Origin: Dallia pectoralis
Taxonomy: Eukaryota > Chordata > Actinopteri > Esociformes > Umbridae
DNA: 64,000 nucleotides
Assembly (NCBI GenBank): GCA_029465975.1
Contig: CM055737.1
Location: 20,113,502-20,177,501, forward strand
Reading direction: 5' to 3'
The translations under genes were made by a program, and so were the position numbers. Below the pieces are notes generated by a model. The model was not told the DNA's origin. It searched no databases and saw only the letters and a list, made by a program, of their open reading frames with translations. This document shows positions 59,828 through 64,000 of the stretch, one piece after another (the first letter of the stretch is position 1; each line of letters opens with the position of its first letter).

Positions 59828-60327
59828 NNNNNNNNNNNNNNNNNNNNNNNNNNNNNNNNNNNNNNNNNNNNNNNNNNNNNNNNNNNNNNNNNNNNNNNNN
59901 NNNNNNNNNNNNNNNNNNNNNNNNNNNNNNNNNNNNNNNNNNNNNNNNNNNNNNNNNNNNNNNNNNNNNNNNNNNNNNNNNNNNNNNNNNNNNNNNNNNN
60001 NNNNNNNNNNNNNNNNNNNNNNNNNNNNNNNNNNNNNNNNNNNNNNNNNNNNNNNNNNNNNNNNNNNNNNNNNNNNNNNNNNNNNNNNNNNNNNNNNNNN
60101 NNNNNNNNNNNNNNNNNNNNNNNNNNNNNNNNNNNNNNNNNNNNNNNNNNNNNNNNNNNNNNNNNNNNNNNNNNNNNNNNNNNNNNNNNNNNNNNNNNNN
60201 NNNNNNNNNNNNNNNNNNNNNNNNNNNNNNNNNNNNNNNNNNNNNNNNNNNNNNNNNNNNNNNNNNNNNNNNNNNNNNNNNNNNNNNNNNNNNNNNNNNN
60301 NNNNNNNNNNNNNNNNNNNNNNNNNNN
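59828..60327. other. Assembly gap of exactly 500 N
   Basis: 5S units read + before it and - after it. Confidence 0.99.
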
Positions 60328-61812
60328 TGTTTCTTCCCGCCAAGAAAATAACAAAATGCTTACAACACTAGATATTCCCAGGCGGTCTCCCATCCAAGTA
60401 CTAACCAAGCCCGACCCTGTTTGGTTTCCGAGATCAGGCGTTTTCAGGGTGGTGTGGCCGTAGGGTATTAGAACATTTGAAAATACAGCTGTTATTGATT
60501 TCTTCACTGCATAATTAACTTTTTGATTGATTGTTTCTTCCCGCCAAGAAAATAACAAAATGCTTACAACACTAGATATTCCTAGGCGGTCGCCATCCAA
60601 GTACTAACCAAGCCCGACCCTGCTTGGCTTCCGAGATCAGACGAGATCGGGCGTTTTCAGGGTGGTGTGGCCGTAAGCGATAAGACAAGTTGAAATTACA
60701 GCTCTTATTGATTTCTTCACTGCATAATTAACTTTTTGATTGATTGTTTCTTCCCGCCATGAAAATAACAAAATTCTTACAACACTAGATATTCCTAGGC
60801 GGTCTCCCATCCAAGTACTAACCAAGCCCGACCCTGCCTGGCTTCCGAGATCAGACGAGATCGGGCGTTTTCAGGGTGGTCTGGCCGTAAGCGATTAGAA
60901 AAGTTGATATTACAGCTCTTATTGATTTCTTCCTGCATAATTAACTTTTTGATTGTTTGTTTCTTCCCGCCAAGAAAATAACAAAATGCTTACAACACTA
61001 GATATTCCCAGGCGGTCTCCCATCCAAGTACTAACCAAGCCCGTCGGTGGTTGGTGTCCGAGATAAGGCGTTTTCAGGGGGGTGTGGCCGTAGGGTATTA
61101 GAACATTTGAAAATACAGCTGTTATTGATTTCTTCACTGCATAATTAACTTTTTGATTGATTGTTTCTTCCCGCCAAGAAAATAACAAAATGCTTACAAC
61201 ACTAGATATTCCCAGGCGGTCTCCCATCCAAGCCCAACCCTGTTTGGCTTCCGAGATCAGACGAGATCGGGCGTTTTCAGGGTGGTGTGGCCGTAAGCTA
61301 TTAGAAGAGTTGAAATTACAGCTGTTATTGATTTCTTCACTGCATAATTAACTTTTTGATTGATTGTTTCTTCCCGCCATGAAAATAACAAAATGCTTAC
61401 AACACTATATATTCCTAGGCGGTCTCCCATCCAAGTACTAACCAAGCCCGACCATGTTTGGCTTCCGAGATCGGGCGTTTTCAGGGTGGTGTGGCCGTAA
61501 GCTATTAGAAAAGTTGAAATTACAGCTCTTATTGATTTCTTCACTGCATAATTAACTTTTTGATTGATTGTTTCTTCCCGCCAAGAAAATAACATAATGC
61601 TTACAACACTAGATATTCCCAGGCGGTCTCCCATCCAAGTACTAACCAAGCCCAACCCTGCTTGGCTTCCGAGATCAGACGAGATCGGGCGTTTTCAGGG
61701 GGGTGTGGCCGTAAGCTATTAGACAAGTTGAAATTACAGCTGTTATTGATTTCTTCACTGCATAATTCACTTTTTGATTGATTGTTTCTTCCCGCCATGA
61801 AAATAACAAAAT

Positions 61813-61930
61813 GCTTACAACACTAGATATTCCCAGGCGGTCTCCCATCCAAGTACTAACCAAGCCCAACCCTGCTTGGCTTCCGAGATCAGACGAGATC
61901 GGGCGTTTTCAGGGTGGTGTGGCCGTAAGC
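61813..61930 (-). rRNA. 5S rRNA gene
   Basis: Intact 118 nt, GGGTTGGGC/CCTGGG subtype. Confidence 0.93.
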
Positions 61931-63285
61931 TATTAGAAGAGTTGAAATTACAGCTGTTATTGATTTCTTCACTGCATAATTAACTTTTGGATAGATTGTT
62001 TCTTCCCGCCAAGAAAATAACAAAATGCTTACAACACTAGATATTCCCGGGCGGTCTCCCATCCAAGTACTAACCAAGCCCGACCCTGTTTGGTTTCCGA
62101 GATCAGACGAGATCGGGCGTTTTCAGGGTGGTGTGGCCGTAAGCTATTAGAAGAGTTGAAATTACAGCTGTTATTGATTTCTTCACTGCATAATTAACTT
62201 TTTGATTGATTGTTTCTTCCCGCCATGAAAATAACAAAATGCTTACAACACTAGATATTCCTAGGCGGTCTCCCATCCAAGTACTAACCAAGCCCGACCA
62301 TGTTTGGCTTCCGAGATCGGGCGTTTTCAGGGTGGTGTGGCCGTAAGCTATTAGAAAAGTTGAAATTACAGCTCTTATTGATTTCTTCACTGCATAATTA
62401 ACTTTTTGATTGATTGTTTCTTCCCGCCAAGAAAATAACAAAATGCTTACAACACTAGATATTCCTAGGCGGTCTCCCATCCAAGTACTATCCAAGCCCA
62501 ACTCTGCTTGGCTTCCGAGATCAGACGAGATCGGGCGTTTTCAGGGTGGTGTGGCCGTAAGCTATTAGAAAAGTTGAAATTACAGCTCTTATTGATTTCT
62601 TCACTGCATAATTAACTTTTTGATTGATTGTTTCTTCCCGCCAAGAAAATAACAAAATGCTTACAACACTAGATATTCCCAGGCGGTCTCCCACCCCAAG
62701 TATTAACCAAGCCCGACCCTGTTTGGTTTCCGAGATCAGGACGAGATTTTCAGGGTGGTGTGGCCGTAGGGTATTAGAACATTTGAAAATACAGCTCTTA
62801 TTGATTTCTTCACTGCATAATTAACTTTTTGATTGATTGTTTCTTCCCGCCAAGAAAATAACAAAATGCTTACAACACTAGATATTCCTAGGCGGTCTCC
62901 CATCCAAGTACTAACCAAGCCCGACCCTGTTTGGTTTCCGAGATCAGGCGTTTTCAGGGTGGTGTGGCCGTAAGTATAAGAACAAGTTGAAATTACAGCT
63001 CTTATTGATTTCTTCACTGCATAATTAACTTTTTGATTGATTGTTTCTTCCCGCCAAGAAAATAACAAAATTCTTACAACACTAGATATTCCTAGGCGGT
63101 CTCCCATCCAAGTACTAACCAAGCCCAACCCTGCTTGGCTTCCGAGATCAGACGAGATCGGGAGTTTTCAGGGTGGTGTGGCCGTAAGCGATAAGAGCAG
63201 TTGAAATTACAGCTCTTATTGATTTCTTCACTGCATAATTAACTTTTTGATTGATTGTTTCTTCCCGCCATGAAAATAACAAAAT

Positions 63286-63403
63286 GCTTACAACACTAGA
63301 TATTCCTAGGCGGTCTCCCATCCAAGTACTAACCAAGCCCGACCCTGCTTGGCTTCCGAGATCAGACGAGATCGGGCGTTTTCAGGGTGGTTTGGCCGTA
63401 AGC
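63286..63403 (-). rRNA. 5S rRNA gene
   Basis: 118 nt; GGCCAAACC replaces GGCCACACC near the 5' end. Confidence 0.91.
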
Positions 63404-64000
63404 GGTTAGAAAAGTTGAAATTACAGCTCTTATTGATTTCTTCACTGCATAATTAACTTTTTGATTGTTTGTTTCTTCCCGCCAAGAAAATAACAAAATG
63501 CTTACAACACTAGATATTCCCAGGCGGTCTCCCATCCAAGTACTAACCAAGCCCGACCCTGTTTGGTTTCCGAGATCAGGCGTTTTCAGGGTGGTGTGGC
63601 CGTAGGGTATTAGAACATTTGAAAATACTGCTGTTATTGATTTCTTCACTGCAAAATTAACTTTTTGATAGATTGTTTCTTCCCGCCAAGAAAATAACAA
63701 AATGCTTACAACACTAGATATTCCTAGGCGGTCGCCTATCCAAGTACTAACCAAGCCCAACCCTGCTTGGCTTCCGAGATCAGACGAGATCGGGCGGTGT
63801 GGCCGTAAGCGATAAGACAAGTTGAAATTACAGCTCTTATTGATTTCTTCACTGCATAATTAACTTTTTGATTGATTGTTTCTTCCCGCCATGAAAATAA
63901 CAAAATTCTTACAACACTAGATATTCCTAGGCGGTCTCCCATCCAAGTACTAACCAAGCCCAACTCTGCTTGGCTTCCGAGATCAGACGAGATCGGGAGT

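Larger units (their letters stand above)
60328..64000 (-). repeat. 5S rDNA tandem array, segment 7 (reverse)
   Basis: About 17 units on the - strand running off the window end. It is enriched in damaged genes: an internal deletion near 61231, a diverged A box near 61041, and target-site deletions near 62735 and 63795. Confidence 0.95.

Noticed and set aside
15810..60327. True head-to-head and tail-to-tail 5S inversions or palindromes
   Set aside because: No inversion junction is present in actual bases; every flip coincides with a fixed-length gap.
1..64000. CRISPR array or satellite of unknown function
   Set aside because: The regular ~214-bp period is fully explained by 5S rDNA units with a recognisable gene and Pol III signals; there are no short repeats with unique spacers.

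Overview
This window is eukaryotic and almost entirely a 5S ribosomal DNA tandem array. About 235-240 units (my estimate from length divided by unit size) repeat every ~214 bp: a 118-120 bp 5S gene plus a ~95 bp AT-rich spacer. The gene matches vertebrate 5S rRNA, including the internal Pol III control region, and its 5' GCTTAC and 3' GTAAGC ends pair. Short spacers, thousands-style tandem packing, and interruption by L1-like elements at one fixed gene position recall the maternal (oocyte-type) 5S clusters and Mutsu-family retrotransposons described in zebrafish. I infer a teleost fish; the species cannot be fixed from sequence alone.

Layout. Positions 1-15809 hold + strand 5S units interrupted by two full-length non-LTR retrotransposons (1561-6976 and 7821-13230). 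After a 500-N gap, 16310-40696 holds - strand units interrupted by one 5'-truncated copy of the same element (20977-22461). After a second 500-N gap, 41197-59827 is + strand 5S array. After a third, 60328-64000 is - strand array. Array orientation changes only at the three gaps, so the apparent inversions are probably scaffolding choices.

The retrotransposon has a ~210 bp 5' UTR, ORF1 with zinc knuckles, and ORF2 with an N-terminal apurinic-like endonuclease, a YADD reverse transcriptase and a C-terminal Cys/His motif, then poly(A). This is the architecture of the Tx1 group of the L1 clade. All three copies lie in the same orientation as the 5S gene and their 3' ends join at 5S nucleotides 26-33. 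ORF2 is frameshifted in every copy, but each break I could place sits in a homopolymer that looks too short, so consensus sequencing error is a serious alternative to real decay.

The most interesting signal is at the insertion site itself. Among the uninterrupted 5S genes, nucleotides ~18-46 are a hotspot of deletions, a spacer-derived 8-bp filler, an A8 run and a common 10-nt deletion flanked by GATCTCG repeats. These look like repair scars of retrotransposon endonuclease cutting. The 10-nt deletion defines large 5S pseudogene subfamilies that may be resistant to further insertion. Multi-unit higher-order duplications show ongoing unequal exchange.
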